Positions 11,593 through 22,364 of a DNA stretch of 64,000 bases are shown here, in pieces (positions within the stretch are counted from its first letter, which is position 1; every line of letters begins with the position of its first letter). A model generated the notes under the pieces. That model did no database searches. It worked only from the letters and a program-made list of their open reading frames with translations, and was not told the DNA's origin. This stretch comes from Talpa occidentalis (Eukaryota; Chordata; Mammalia; Eulipotyphla; Talpidae). The DNA is taken from assembly GCF_014898055.3 (NCBI RefSeq), contig NW_023605194.1, positions 99,269,258-99,333,257 of the forward strand, given 5' to 3'. The position numbers and the translations under genes are program-made.

Positions 11593-12244
11593 TTTACTTT
11601 TATTCTTAAATGCCAAGATTTAAAAGCAATCTGGATATTCTTAAGGAGATGTGCAAATAAACTGTGGTAATCCAGACAATGCAATGTTACTTACCACTAA
11701 AAAGAACAAGTTATGTGAACAGCCTAAGTGTCCCACAGCATATGAATGGATCAAGAAGATGTGGTGATATATCTATACACACACACAATGGAATAATACT
11801 TAGCTCTCTATATATACGTATGTGCGTGGGTGGGTGTGTGTATAACAATGAAATCATGCCATTCGTGACAACATGGATGAAACTGTAGGGGATTATGCTA
11901 AGTGAAATAAATTGGAAGGAGAAAGACAAATACCAGATGGTTTCACTCCTATGTGCATACAGAGAAACAAAACAAAGGAACAAAGTAAACCAAAACAAAC
12001 CCAAGAATTCTATTCTAATTCTGTTTGTGTAATTGAGGTCACAGAGAGGGAGGATGAGGAGAGGTTGTAAATGGTGGTGGGGCAATGGACTACGGTGGAG
12101 GATTATAGTTGCTTTGGTAGTGGATATGTTGTGGTAACATATATCTGAAGTATTATGAATCTACGGTCTCTAAATCATATATTGTGTTGTAAACCAGTGC
12201 TACCTCAATAAAAATAATACAATTAAGAAATGAGCTATTAGGCT

Positions 12245-13115
12245 ATGAAGGCATGGAGGAGCCTTAAGTGGGTATTACTGAGTGCACACAGCCAATCTGA
12301 GGTTACCTTGTTTATGATTCCAATTGTATGATATTATGGAAAAAGGAAAAATTTTCAGATAGTAAACAAATCAGTGGTTTCCAAAGGTTAGTGAGGAAAA
12401 AGGGTTGGATAGATAGAGCTCAAAGGATTTTTAGAGAGTGAAATTACTCTGTATACTGCATAAAAAAGTTACTCTGGGACCTCCCCAGTGGCACAGCAGT
12501 TGAGCACCGGGTTGCGAAGCTGCCCGCAGCCTCTGCAGCGCCGGTTCGATCCCCGGCTGCTCCCTGGCCACTGGAGGAGGGTCCCACATGGCACGCAGAC
12601 CTCTCCTGCCACCCGCTGCTCCCCTCAGCAGTGTACTTCGGTCCTTCTGCCTGCTCTGCTCCCCGCTCTGGCTCTGGTGAATTCTCTCACCCTCCCACGC
12701 TTCTGACTGTACCCAGTGCATGTATAAACAAACAAGCAAACAAACAAATAAATAAATAAAACATGCCTCTATTTAAAAAAAAAAAAAAAAAGAAGTTACT
12801 CTGTAACTACTGTATACAGAGTTACTCTGTAATTACTCTGTATACTGCATACTGTATTGTTGGGTACATGATGTAGCTCACTGTACATTTGTCTAAACCC
12901 ATAGAATATACAACTCTAAGAACGAATCTTAAGGTAAGCTATGGACTTTGGGTATTAATCATGTGTTATTGTAGACTCTGATTGTAATAAATTCACTGCT
13001 CTGATCTGGGATTTTGATAGTGGGGGAGGCTGTTCTAATGACAAGGGCTCTGTGGTAATGTATATATCTTTTGCTTTTGCTTAATTTTTTTGTGAACCTG
13101 AAACTGTTCTAAAAT
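12245..13115 (+). mobile_element. Ancient L1M-type 3' end, cut by a SINE
   Basis: Contains the well-known mammalian-wide L1 3' UTR words: GATCAGTGGTT-like 'aatcagtggtttccaaagg', AGGATTTTTAGAGAGTGAAA, CATTTGTCTAAACCCATAGA, TATGGACTTTGGGTATTAAT, and 'gtgaacctgaaactgttcta'. The SINE at 12476 splits it. Local 'ttactctgta' copies surround the split. Confidence 0.8.
12476..12792 (+). mobile_element. tRNA-derived SINE, subfamily 3, with extended 3' tail
   Basis: Head GGGACCTCCCCAGTGGCACAG. Subfamily 3 markers: 'gggttgcgaagctgcc', 'gcacgcagacc', 'tacttcggtccttctgcctgc', 'tgactgtacccagtgc'. After the (AAAC/AAAT)n tail comes the extra segment AACATGCCTCTATTT, then poly(A). Target-site duplication AAGTTACTCTG is exact on both sides. 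The same extra segment occurs in the copy at 45228. Confidence 0.95.
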
Positions 13116-13729
13116 TTAAAAATCTTTTAAAATCTGTTTTTAATTAAACCATGTGTCATGCAAATTTCCCCATGTCATTAAATAGTCTTCTAAAAATATT
13201 TTTAATAGCTTCTATGTATTTCATTAGACAAAGATATTCATTTGTGGAACTAATACTGTACTCTTGGCTAGTTATTTGATTTCCAAAATTACCTTCTTTA
13301 AGAAACATGTCAAGGACACACTCAGAGATAAATCATTGCAAAAATTAGCAGTTATTTACTTACAAAAATTTCCAGAAGACCCATGTTCAAAAAATGTTTA
13401 AGAAAAAACTTGGATAGTGCCAAAGAGGACTTAGATACACAATTTTGTAATCTTGGAGTGAGGAAGATTTTTCTAACCATGACACCAAAAGCAACACCAT
13501 AAAAATTATATCCTGATCTATTTGAATATGTAAAAATGCTAAAATTGTATATATAGAAAAAGAAATATATATTAAAAACTGACGTGTAGTGTGCTTTTTC
13601 ATTGGATGTGTACAAACAAAATTGGAAAAACATCATCCTTATATATAAGGCAGAGAAATAAATGTGAAAGAAGTTTCCAAATTTAAAAAAATGCAAAATT
13701 ATCCTTTTTAAAAAAGAAGTCTAATAAGC
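13116..13729. other. Intergenic, nothing identified
   Basis: AT-rich sequence. Overlapping open frames on the minus strand (for example near 13352-13696) are rich in F, Y, I and K and look like low-complexity chance frames. Confidence 0.5.
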
Positions 13730-14440
13730 ATTAGCAGTCATTTCTCATTCCTGTTTTCTCCCTCCTTATGGTAGCCACTAGCCCAATTTCTATTGGAATT
13801 ATCCAATATATTTTTTGTGACTTTTACTTAATGTATTCGAGCTTCCTCAATGCTGTAACATGTACCAAAACTTTTTTTTTATTGCAAATAATATTCTAAT
13901 ATATATAAATCATAACTTGCTTATTCATTCAGATGTTGATGGACAATTTAGGTTATCACTACTTTTGTTATTGTTGTTGCAAATACTACTAATATAAGTA
14001 TTCATATAAGTTTTTGAGTGGAAAAATGTTTCTATTTCTCTTGGATATATGCCTAAGAGTGGAATTGCTAGATCATCCACTATTTCATTGTTTGGCTTTC
14101 TGAAGAAATGCCAGACTGTTTTCCCAGTCAACACACATTTTCATTCCTACCAGCAGTCTAAGTTTCCAATCTCTCAGCTCTTGCCTGTCTTTTGATTATG
14201 CTCATCCTAGAGTTTGTAAAATGGTAATCCATTATGGTATCAATTTTCAACTCCCTAATAACTATTATTGCTGAGTATTATTTTATGTGTTTAATGGACA
14301 TTTATATAGCTTCTTTGGTGAAATGTCTATTCAAGTTCTTTGTCAGTTTTTTAATTGGGTTATTTCTCTTTTTATTTTTCAGTTGTAAAGATCTATAATG
14401 TTCTAAATGCTAGTCCCTTAACCGATAGGTTTCCATTCTT
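13730..14440 (-). mobile_element. Old L1 fragment
   Basis: Reverse-strand L1 words in order: 'gatgttgatggacaattta', 'tatgcctaagagtggaattgc', 'tttctgaagaaatgcc', 'attcctaccagcagt', and 'gtgaaatgtctattcaagttc'. Strongly diverged with no open frame. Confidence 0.75.
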
Positions 14441-17426
14441 AATTTTAAAATATAAGTCCCGAAGAGGAAAATTGACATAGGCAACATTTAAATTATCATC
14501 AAAATGTAATTTCATTTTCACCATGACATCTAAAGGGGGAGCGGGAAAGTTACAAAATGTCAGAAGATTTGAGGACCTGCTGTGTCCCCCAAATTTAATG
14601 TTATCTCATTGGAGTCTCACAAAATGTTTTCAAAGAAGCCTCTTTTATCCTCATTTCATGGATAAGAAAACCCAGACTCAGACTCAGATTAAACTCAGAC
14701 TCAGTTTAATCAGCATTCCAAACTTGAATCCATAAACATTAAAGCAGAAATTTAATAGCATGTTTGAATCTAAAGCTTGTGTTCTGATCTATCTGATTAC
14801 CATCTCATTTTCCAACGTTGTGAAACTTGGTTAGAAAAGAAATTATTCATATGATTACTGTTTGCTTTTAATGAGGAAACTCTGCAATGTTTCAACTTCT
14901 TCCATTGAAAACTTCTGCCTAATGTTCCTATGCATTCACTGGATGTGCACTAAATATCCCCTAGAGACAATGTCACAGGTCTGCAGACTTGTATTGATGT
15001 CAGGCTTTGCATTTGCATCTTATTTTCCTAAGGGAGATTGAAGAGAAAGATTTGTTGATTAGAACTGTCTTTTGGAAGTGTTTCAATTAAATATGTACCT
15101 GAGGCTTTCATTTCTACTTTATCTTGTGACCATAAGAGGGGGTGGAATTCAAAGCAAGAGCAGTGGGAGGCTGAAATCCCTGGAATTTTCTTCTATAGCT
15201 CTATATGGGGGGACAACCACAGAAATATGACTCAGGAAAAAGTCCTACCTCACCCTTCTGTTATGGCCTGGTAGCACTGGCAACAAGCATTACCTACTAT
15301 AGGCAGAGTGTTTGATAATTAGGCACTAAAATTATATGAAAATCCTTAATAGTGTTAAACTATTTTCTCAGCACCAAACTATACTTAGAATTTTAGACAC
15401 ATGGGGATGTGCATAAAATGTAATCTTTGCTTTCAAGGAGTGGTTTTAATTGGATGGAAAAGACAGGCGATGCTTGTTATACACCAATCTCTCTGGCCCT
15501 CAGCACCCTCCTTTGCAAAATGAGGAAATTAGGCTAGAAGATATCTAAGATAGATATCAGCTCCAAAATTATGGGATTCTATTTAAGTAAAGCCAGAGAG
15601 CAGTTAGCAGAGAGGGAGATTTGGTCAAGGATTATCTGCAGATAAAGTGTTCTACCAATAAAAAATCCTAAAGGAGGTAGTTTTCTGAAAAATAAGATAA
15701 CATAGGATAGCAAAAATTGGATAGTAAAATAAGAGAAGCCCATGTCCATACAAAAGGAGAGACTGAGGGAAGATGCAGAAGCTGAAACATGACCAAAAGC
15801 AAACAAGTTTGGCTGTAACAGAAGGTGAGACTGAAATAGACTTTGGAGGGTCTGGAAAATTTGACTAGGGGAATGGACCTAGTTTTCCAAATGGACAATA
15901 TTTTTAAAGGACATCCCTTAATTGGGAACAGATCCATATATCGGGGTATAAATGGAATTGAGGAGGGGAGAGCAAGGTGAAATTCAGGGCATTGCAGACT
16001 ATACTAAGCCTAGGATCATTAAACCTAGAAGGTAATGGGGAGGTCCAAGAGTAGAGAAAATCAGCAGTAAGTATTAAAAGGAAGACAGTGATCTGTCTTT
16101 CCTATGAAAGATTTGAAATTGGAAAACATACGTTTAGACAAATATGGACGAAGATTTTTTTGTTATCAAAATACTGGTAAAAATTATATCACAGAGGTTA
16201 TACAAATAGCTGCCGATTGCACACTACATCATGACAAACTGGAAATTAAGAGTGTTATTATTTTGCAGATGAAAACACTGTGCCTCAAGTGATAAAATAG
16301 TGTTCTTCAATGTCACAGCTAAGAATCTGCAGAAGTTGATCATAATCCTACATCTGTGTGACTTCATCTGGCTGACTTCAAAGCACATGTCCTTAAACAC
16401 TGGGTGATTGTATTTCCCACTAACAGGCAAATGGAACTTTCAAAAATTGCATATATAGCTTTCAGCTTGAGCACATCCATACAACTAATGTTCTTTTCTA
16501 GCAATTCCAAGATAAGCCTGTATTTAATGCAAAATAACACAAGATAATTTGAAAAAAATTTTTTCAAGGAATTACGCATTTTCCATTTAAATATTTCTTT
16601 AAAGAAGCACATTAAAACTAAAATTCACATTTTGAAAGAAATTATAATTTATCATTAAATAACCATAATAATATTCCAAATACTCAGCATTGCTAAAATG
16701 TCCTCAAATAAGTCACCCAAATAAGCAAAGCAGGGTTGAAAAAAACTGTACCCTAGTATACAGTTAAGAGTCTTATTAAAAACATTTTCCTTTCAAGGAA
16801 ATCACAAACTTGCTCCTTTGAAAATATTTCAATTACTCCTGGTTTCCAAGTCACCTTAGCATTTATCATATATCTAAAGAAATAATTTTATTTCTTTCAA
16901 GCTTCCCAGTGTTTGGACATAATGTTCCTTTTCTAGTTAGCTTTGTTTGGTTTATGAACAGTTAATAACAGTATTCTTGGCAGGAGGGCAGGAAGGGAGA
17001 AAGAGCAGGCTATAAAATGAAGAATTCATATCCAATCTTTACCTAGCAGATGATGTTTTCCTATCATCATTTCATCTCAGTAGTGGTAGCATGAGTCTTA
17101 ACAAAAGGTGGTATTAGTTCAGTTCCATTCAACTATCATTTCATGGGTATACTGAATAGTACCTTGTTCGTAGAAGATGCTGGAAGAAAAAGCCTGTCTA
17201 GATATTAAGTTCAATCAGAGACTTACACAAAAGTGTATCATTTTCTAACATAGAGGAGATGGTGAAGTACCCGAAATGTGCATTCACAGTTTTCTGGGGA
17301 GTAGTTAGTTCAGAAAAAATGGAAAGAGACTTCTTGACTATACCCAAACCATGTCTCAAAAGTTGAGTTAATGACATTAAGATCTGATACTATGTGTCAA
17401 GAAGAATTAGAGAATTTTATTCTAGT
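14441..17426. other. Intergenic; possible MIR pieces, otherwise nothing
   Basis: About 3 kb without a gene. Weak MIR-like blocks are visible near 14600-14740 (reverse, 'tcatttcatggataagaaaac') and 15475-15575 (forward, 'ttgcaaaatgaggaaattaggctagaagat'). The rest is unassigned AT-rich sequence. Confidence 0.4.
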
Positions 17427-17435
17427 CAGAATTCT

Positions 17436-17690
17436 TTTTTTTTAAGATTTATTTATTTATTTATCCATACCAGAGATGCGGGGGGTGAGAAGATTCAACA
17501 GAGACAGAGCGGGGAGCAGAACAGGCAGACTGACTGAAATACACTGTTAAGGGGAGCAGCGGGCAAGGCAGGAGAGGTCTGCTGTGCCATGTGGGTTGCT
17601 CCCTGGCTTGCCAGGGATCGAACTCATGCTGTGGTGGCTGCGGTTAGCTTCGTAGTGCAGTGCTTAACCCCTTGAGCCGTCAGGGAGGCC
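17436..17690 (-). mobile_element. tRNA-derived SINE, subfamily 1, first of a tandem pair
   Basis: Reverse copy bounded by exact target-site duplications CAGAATTCT at 17427-17435 and 17691-17699. Head complement is GTCAGGGAGGCC. It abuts a second reverse SINE at 17700, apparently having inserted into that copy's T-rich tail end. Confidence 0.95.
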
Positions 17691-17699
17691 CAGAATTCT

Positions 17700-17940
17700 C
17701 TTTTTTTAAATAAAGAATTTTGTGCATATAAGATCTGGGGTACAGGCCAGAGATGCGGGGGTAGGAGGGGTGACAGGATCCACCAGAGACAGAGTGGGGA
17801 GCAGAACAGGCAGACTGACTGAAATACACTGCTGAGGGGAGCAGCAGGTGAGACAGGAGAGGTCTGCTGCACCATGTGGGTTGCTCCCTGGCTGGCTGGG
17901 GATTGGACTCGTGCTGCAGTGGCTGCGGATTGCTTTATTA
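17700..17940 (-). mobile_element. tRNA-derived SINE, subfamily 1, second of a tandem pair, head lost
   Basis: Starts with a T-rich tail complement and the body GGGGTACAGGCCAGAGATGC. It ends in 'gctgcggattgcttta', so roughly the first 40 bases of the tRNA head, including most of the A box, are missing. Probably a 5'-truncated insertion. Confidence 0.88.
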
Positions 17941-18184
17941 GAGATGTCTATTGAGTAAGCTAGAAATTTGAAAGTGATAAATATATGATAACCAAGTGCA
18001 CTTTCATTTGCCTTAAGCAGAAATTCCTTTTTATTCAACCAGTTTCGCAAACAAGTTATTTTATTAATCAGGATGAAGAGGTTTCTTTGGGGATCTGTGT
18101 GTATATGCACTTAATTCTTATTTTTAACTCTCTTGACTTGCTTTCAATTTTTGTTTGACAACGATGTCCCATTCCAGTTTGCTG

Positions 18185-19700
18185 TCCAAATAAGCAAGTA
18201 AACTAAATGGACATCAGGTAAGCGGAGCAGGTGAGTGCAGTGTCCTAGAGGTCAGGCAGGCCAGTTCTCTGCGGGCATGAAGTTTCCCTTTTATTTGGTG
18301 CCTGGGTCAAAGAATGGATTGATCAGGTGCTTGCTATGAGCTGATTGGTGCTAAATAGTCCAATCAGCCAAAGGATTGAAAATGGTCCAATCAGATTTGT
18401 AGATGAGGGAGACTCTGAAAAAGGATATAAGCCAGGGCAGCCGCTAGCTTGAGGCTTTCACATACTCTGTTCCTGAGAGACTCTCAGGCTTTCTTTCCGG
18501 TCTCTGAAGACAGGACTCCGTTCCTGACAAAGAAAAGAGAAGCATCCAGCAGCCAACCTCCAAAGAAAGAGGAGCAGCCAAAAAGCTTCACAGAGAAGCC
18601 CAAGAGCTTAACTGAGGCCAGGGCCACAGCGCTCGGGCCTGCGGCTGGTGTCACAGGAAAGGAGCACCGCAGGCCCCTGGCCTGGTGTCTCAAAGTGATT
18701 TTGGTCTGTACCGGCCAGTGCTGCCCAGCACTGTTGACAGATGACCGACACTCTGTGCCTGGGTCACCTCCGAGATCTCCTGATAGTTCGGCACCACCTC
18801 CCAGTGCTGTTGCCTCCCTTGCTATCTGGTCCAGCAACCGGTGCTACTGGTCCAGACCTTCAGACTGTGGCTGGAGCTGCTGCAACATCATCTCAGCGAC
18901 CCCAACTGTGAGCACCTCCAGCTGCGGTGAGTTGGGCCCTGGCCCGCTGCTTACCCTTGTACCACATCCTCCAGGTGCTTGGTGGGAGAGCCGCCATCTT
19001 GGATGGGCAGCCTTTTGTTTGGAACCTCTGGACACCGTAGGCACTATCTGGGGGGATATAGCAGCTACTTGTGGCTTTAGAAACTTTTTGTTAAACAAAC
19101 TCTGTTTGTTGAATATCCCCATTGTTGTTGTTCCCTGAGCCTAAGTGGTCTTGCAATTGTGACTTGGGTGAATAACCCACAGACAGTGACCTGTCCTCTG
19201 CTGGGCACTGTCCTTTGATCAGCTATAGCCCACCATAGCAGTGTTTCAGTAGTGGACTCTCTATAAAAAGAGGAGGTTCATTGTTCCCTGTCCCCCCTAA
19301 TGAGGGGTAGAGCTGAGAGATCAGGTGAACCTACTTAACAGGGAAGGCAGGTGAGTTCAGGAGGAGACACATGGAGAGTAGAGGCATGTGAAGGAAGGTG
19401 CGCTGGCTTCTCAGCTTTGGATTCACACCAGGGACTTGTGAGACATGAAAGATACTGAGGAGAGGCATGTAGAGACACTGGGAAGAAATAGATGGGTGAC
19501 AAACATATAGGGAGGTTGACAATGGCAGCCCTTCTCTTGATTTGTAATTTCATTTTCCTCCTTTCGTCCCAGCATTGCCTGGCCCCTTTTGCCCCTTTTC
19601 TGTGGTTCCCTAACAGAAGGGGTCTTAGATTTGTGGCAAATTTTTTGGTACCGCTTTGGGCCCGTGTGGCTGGGCATTTACCCATGAGGGTGTGGGTAAC
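18185..19700 (+). mobile_element. LTR-type element (ERV class uncertain)
   Basis: Starts in a region with three CCAAT/ATTGG motifs at 18343, 18360 and 18387, then a TATA-like GATATAAGCC at 18424. This is the layout of an LTR promoter. It is much richer in G+C than its flanks. The downstream part contains 'tttttggtaccgctttgggcc' near 19645-19665, which may be a primer-binding-site region, after a long U5-like stretch. No coding domain seen. Exact ends are unknown, and the family was not recognised. Confidence 0.5.
18991..19000 (+). promoter_or_regulatory. Possible YY1 site in the LTR-like element
   Basis: CCGCCATCTT matches the core of YY1 sites, which are common in retroelement promoters. 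It lies about 560 bp downstream of the TATA-like motif. Binding is inferred. Confidence 0.35.
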
Positions 19701-20014
19701 TTTGGGTGTTTTATCTGGAATAGTCCTTCTTTTTTCTCTCTGTGTACATTAATTCTATCAAAATTCTTTTATATTGCATATGCTTTGTATTTGTGCACAT
19801 GCATGGCCAGACCATCACTTTAGAGCATGCAAGTTTGGGGTTTCTTGGGTGCCCCTCAGTTTGCTTGCTAACATAACCATTTTCAAAGCAGTTTGAAATT
19901 AACTTGTAAAGTTGAAGATGTTCACATATCACCGTACAATTTCAAAACTAGGAAGAAAAATCATAAAATCTTCTGCTTCTGTGGACCAAAATACATTTTC
20001 TGTAAAAGAATATC
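19701..20014. other. Intergenic, nothing identified
   Basis: AT-rich flank between the LTR-like element and an old L1. No feature seen. Confidence 0.4.
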
Positions 20015-20151
20015 CACAGCATCATGGTCCTTAATTATCCCATACTAGAAATAATTTCGATGTCTAAAGAGAATAGATTGATAAACAACCACTGGTATAT
20101 TCATAGGTTGAAATATTTTACAGAAATAATAATAAAGCAAACTTGCTCTAT

Positions 20152-20420
20152 TTTTTTAAGATTTATTTATTCATGCATACAAGACCTGGGGTACAGGCCA
20201 GAGGTGTGGATGGTGAAAGGATTCGCCAGAGACAGAGCGGGGAACAGAACAGGCAGACTGACTGAAATACACTGCTGAGGGGAGCAGTGGGCGAGTCAAG
20301 AGAGGTCTGCTGTGCCATGCGGGTTGCACCTTTGCTGGCCAGGGGATCAAACTTGTGCTGTAGTGGCTGTGGATTGCTTCATAGGTTGTGTCTTAACCAC
20401 TTACGCCACCAGGGTGGCCC
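20152..20420 (-). mobile_element. tRNA-derived SINE, subfamily 1
   Basis: Reverse copy with exact 13-bp target-site duplications AAACTTGCTCTAT at 20139-20151 and 20423-20435. Inserted in an ancient L1. Confidence 0.95.
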
Positions 20421-20549
20421 CAAAACTTGCTCTATTATAAAATGTTTCACAAATAATATGGAATATAATAGAACTAGACATAGTATAAGACATTTTGCAG
20501 GATTCCATGTCTATGAATTTCAGAAAAACACAATAGGAAACCACATTTT

Positions 20550-20817
20550 AATTTTTTTAAAGATTTATTTATGCATATGAGAACTAGGGTGTAAGCTAGT
20601 GGTGTGGGGTGCGGGGGGGTGAGAGGATTCACCAGACACAATGGGTGAAAGGCAGATCTCCTGAAATACACTGTTGAGGGAAGCAGCAGGCGAGTCAGGA
20701 GAGGTCTGCTATACCATGTGTGTTGCTCCCTGGACGACCAGGGATCGAACTCATGCTACAGTGGCTGGCAATAGCTTGATGGTGCTGTTTTAACCTCTGC
20801 ACCACCAGGGAAGCCCA
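20550..20817 (-). mobile_element. tRNA-derived SINE, subfamily 1
   Basis: Reverse copy with exact 13-bp target-site duplications GAAACCACATTTT at 20537-20549 and 20818-20830. It interrupts the same ancient L1 as its neighbour at 20152. Confidence 0.95.
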
Positions 20818-21000
20818 GAAACCACATTTTTAGCAATGCACAGATAGCTGGAAAACTATAGAGACAGTGACTACTATAAGTCAGGGCAGTGGTTCTCTCA
20901 AGTTGGAGTGGAAAGGAGCAGAATCTGGAAGAGACATGTAGTAGGGCAGAGCCCTTCAAGAAGTGAGCAATATTGTATTTCTCATTATTTTTATAATATC

Positions 21001-21781
21001 TACATTGGTGTTTATGTATTGGGGTATGGTTGGTGATTCTGCAGCAGCTTTGTTAGTCACAAAAAACATCTTGAACAATAATCCCTAGAAATCAGAATGA
21101 CAGAGTACAGCTTTGCTGCTGGTAATACTACCACTGAAGAGAGCCTGCGGGCATGGCATGGTGAGTGAGACTTTAATTAATCAGCATGTTTATCTTAGTA
21201 TGAATGACACTCCCACCACTTCCTGTGTCCAAAGTTTGTTGTTAATATATTTAGAGGTGACTTATCTTCCTTTCTAAGCCCCTGCTTCTTTATTTCTTCA
21301 TTCTCTTGAGTATTTAGAAAAGGGTTGTTATTTAGCTCTGGCTGAGTCTCATAAATCTTTTCACAAGGATCTGATAAAAAGGATAAAGTGATGAATTCTT
21401 AATAAAATATGAAAAATAAAACTATGGGCAGCATGGCAACAGATTTGGTCATAAAACCAGGAGCACACTATGTCACCACTAAAAACATATTTACACATTA
21501 AATGAGAACATTATGAACAAGTACACAGAAAATAGAGCTATCACAACAATGTAAATGGAAACCAACTCTTATCTAATTTAACACTTAGAGAATCCTTCAC
21601 CTTTTACCAACCAGGGAAATTGAAAGGAACTACATTACAAATAGAGATATTCTTTCCAGCCCCTCTAGCTTTTTCCTATTTGTCAGGAGATGTGTTCCTT
21701 TTTATGCTGATTGGTGGCTCATAGTCCTAGCAAGCCAAACAAAACTTGATGACTTTTCTGAAGTAAGAGTAGTTTTTAGAT
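21001..21781. other. Intergenic, nothing identified
   Basis: No gene or recognisable repeat seen in this AT-rich stretch. Confidence 0.5.
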
Positions 21782-21905
21782 CTTTTTTTTTGTTTTTGTT
21801 TTTGTTTTTTGTTTTTTGTTTTTTTGGGTTTTTTTTTTTTAATTTTTTTATTTTTATATTCCCCTAACAATTGCAACCCCTTTATTTTGACCCCAATCCC
21901 TCAAC
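21782..21905 (-). mobile_element. Very short L1 3' end insertion
   Basis: A (TTTTTG)n tract is followed by the reverse complement of the L1 3' terminus (TATATTCCCCTAACAATTGCA, then TTATTTTGACCCCAATCCCT). This closely matches the 3' end of the L1 at 27741-28466. It is a severely 5'-truncated insertion of about 120 bp. Confidence 0.85.
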
Positions 21906-22082
21906 AGATAACTTCATTTTTCACTTAACATCTGTCAAGTGCCTTATATATAACATATATGGTATTTCTTTTCAATCTCACAAAATTTCATAAAGTAAGC
22001 AATATTATGGTCCCCATTCAATATAAAGTTATTGGGGTCACAGACAATACAAATTTTTCTCCTGAATTATAGTCACTTTTTT

Positions 22083-22361
22083 TTTCTATTTTTTAAAAAA
22101 TTTATTTATTTATGCATACAGTTGCTGGGGTGCAGATCAGAGGTGCAAGGCTGAGGGGTTGAGAGGATTCACCAGAGACAGAATGGGGAGCAGAACTGGC
22201 AGATCCACTGAAATACACTGCTGAAGGGAGCAGCAGGCGAGGCAGGAGAGGTCTGCTGTACCATGTGGGTATCTCCCTGGCCAGGGATCGAACTTGTGCT
22301 GCAGTGGCTGTGGACAGCTTCATAGTGTTGAGACTTAATCCCTTGCACCACCAGGGAGGCC
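22083..22361 (-). mobile_element. tRNA-derived SINE, subfamily 1
   Basis: Reverse copy with tail complement TTTATTTATTTATGCATACA and head complement CACCACCAGGGAGGCC. TAGTCA(C/T)T on both flanks is an imperfect target-site duplication. Confidence 0.92.
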
Positions 22362-22364
22362 TTA

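Larger units (their letters stand above)
10545..12230 (+). mobile_element. Older L1, ORF2 C-terminus to 3' end, cut by two SINEs
   Basis: Runs in order through typical L1 ORF2 words: AAATGAGCCAAAAACTTGAA, GGAACTCTTATTAATTGCTGG, ATATTTACCCAAAAGAATTA, and 'gatcaagaagatgtggtg'. It then has a 3' UTR ending near 12230. All frames carry stops. SINEs at 10617 and 11319 interrupt it, so it predates both. Confidence 0.8.
20015..21000 (+). mobile_element. Ancient L1 3' end, cut by two SINEs
   Basis: L1M-type words in order across two SINEs: 'aataatttcgatgtctaaagag', 'aaacaaccactggtatattca', then after the first SINE 'gattccatgtctatgaatttc', then after the second 'ctatagagacagtgactac' and 'agggcagtggttctc'. 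Diverged, no frame. Confidence 0.65.

Noticed and set aside
18449..19138. 230-codon open frame
   Set aside because: It has no ATG anywhere, starts at a TTG, and lies in a G+C-rich LTR-like region. No domain is recognisable.
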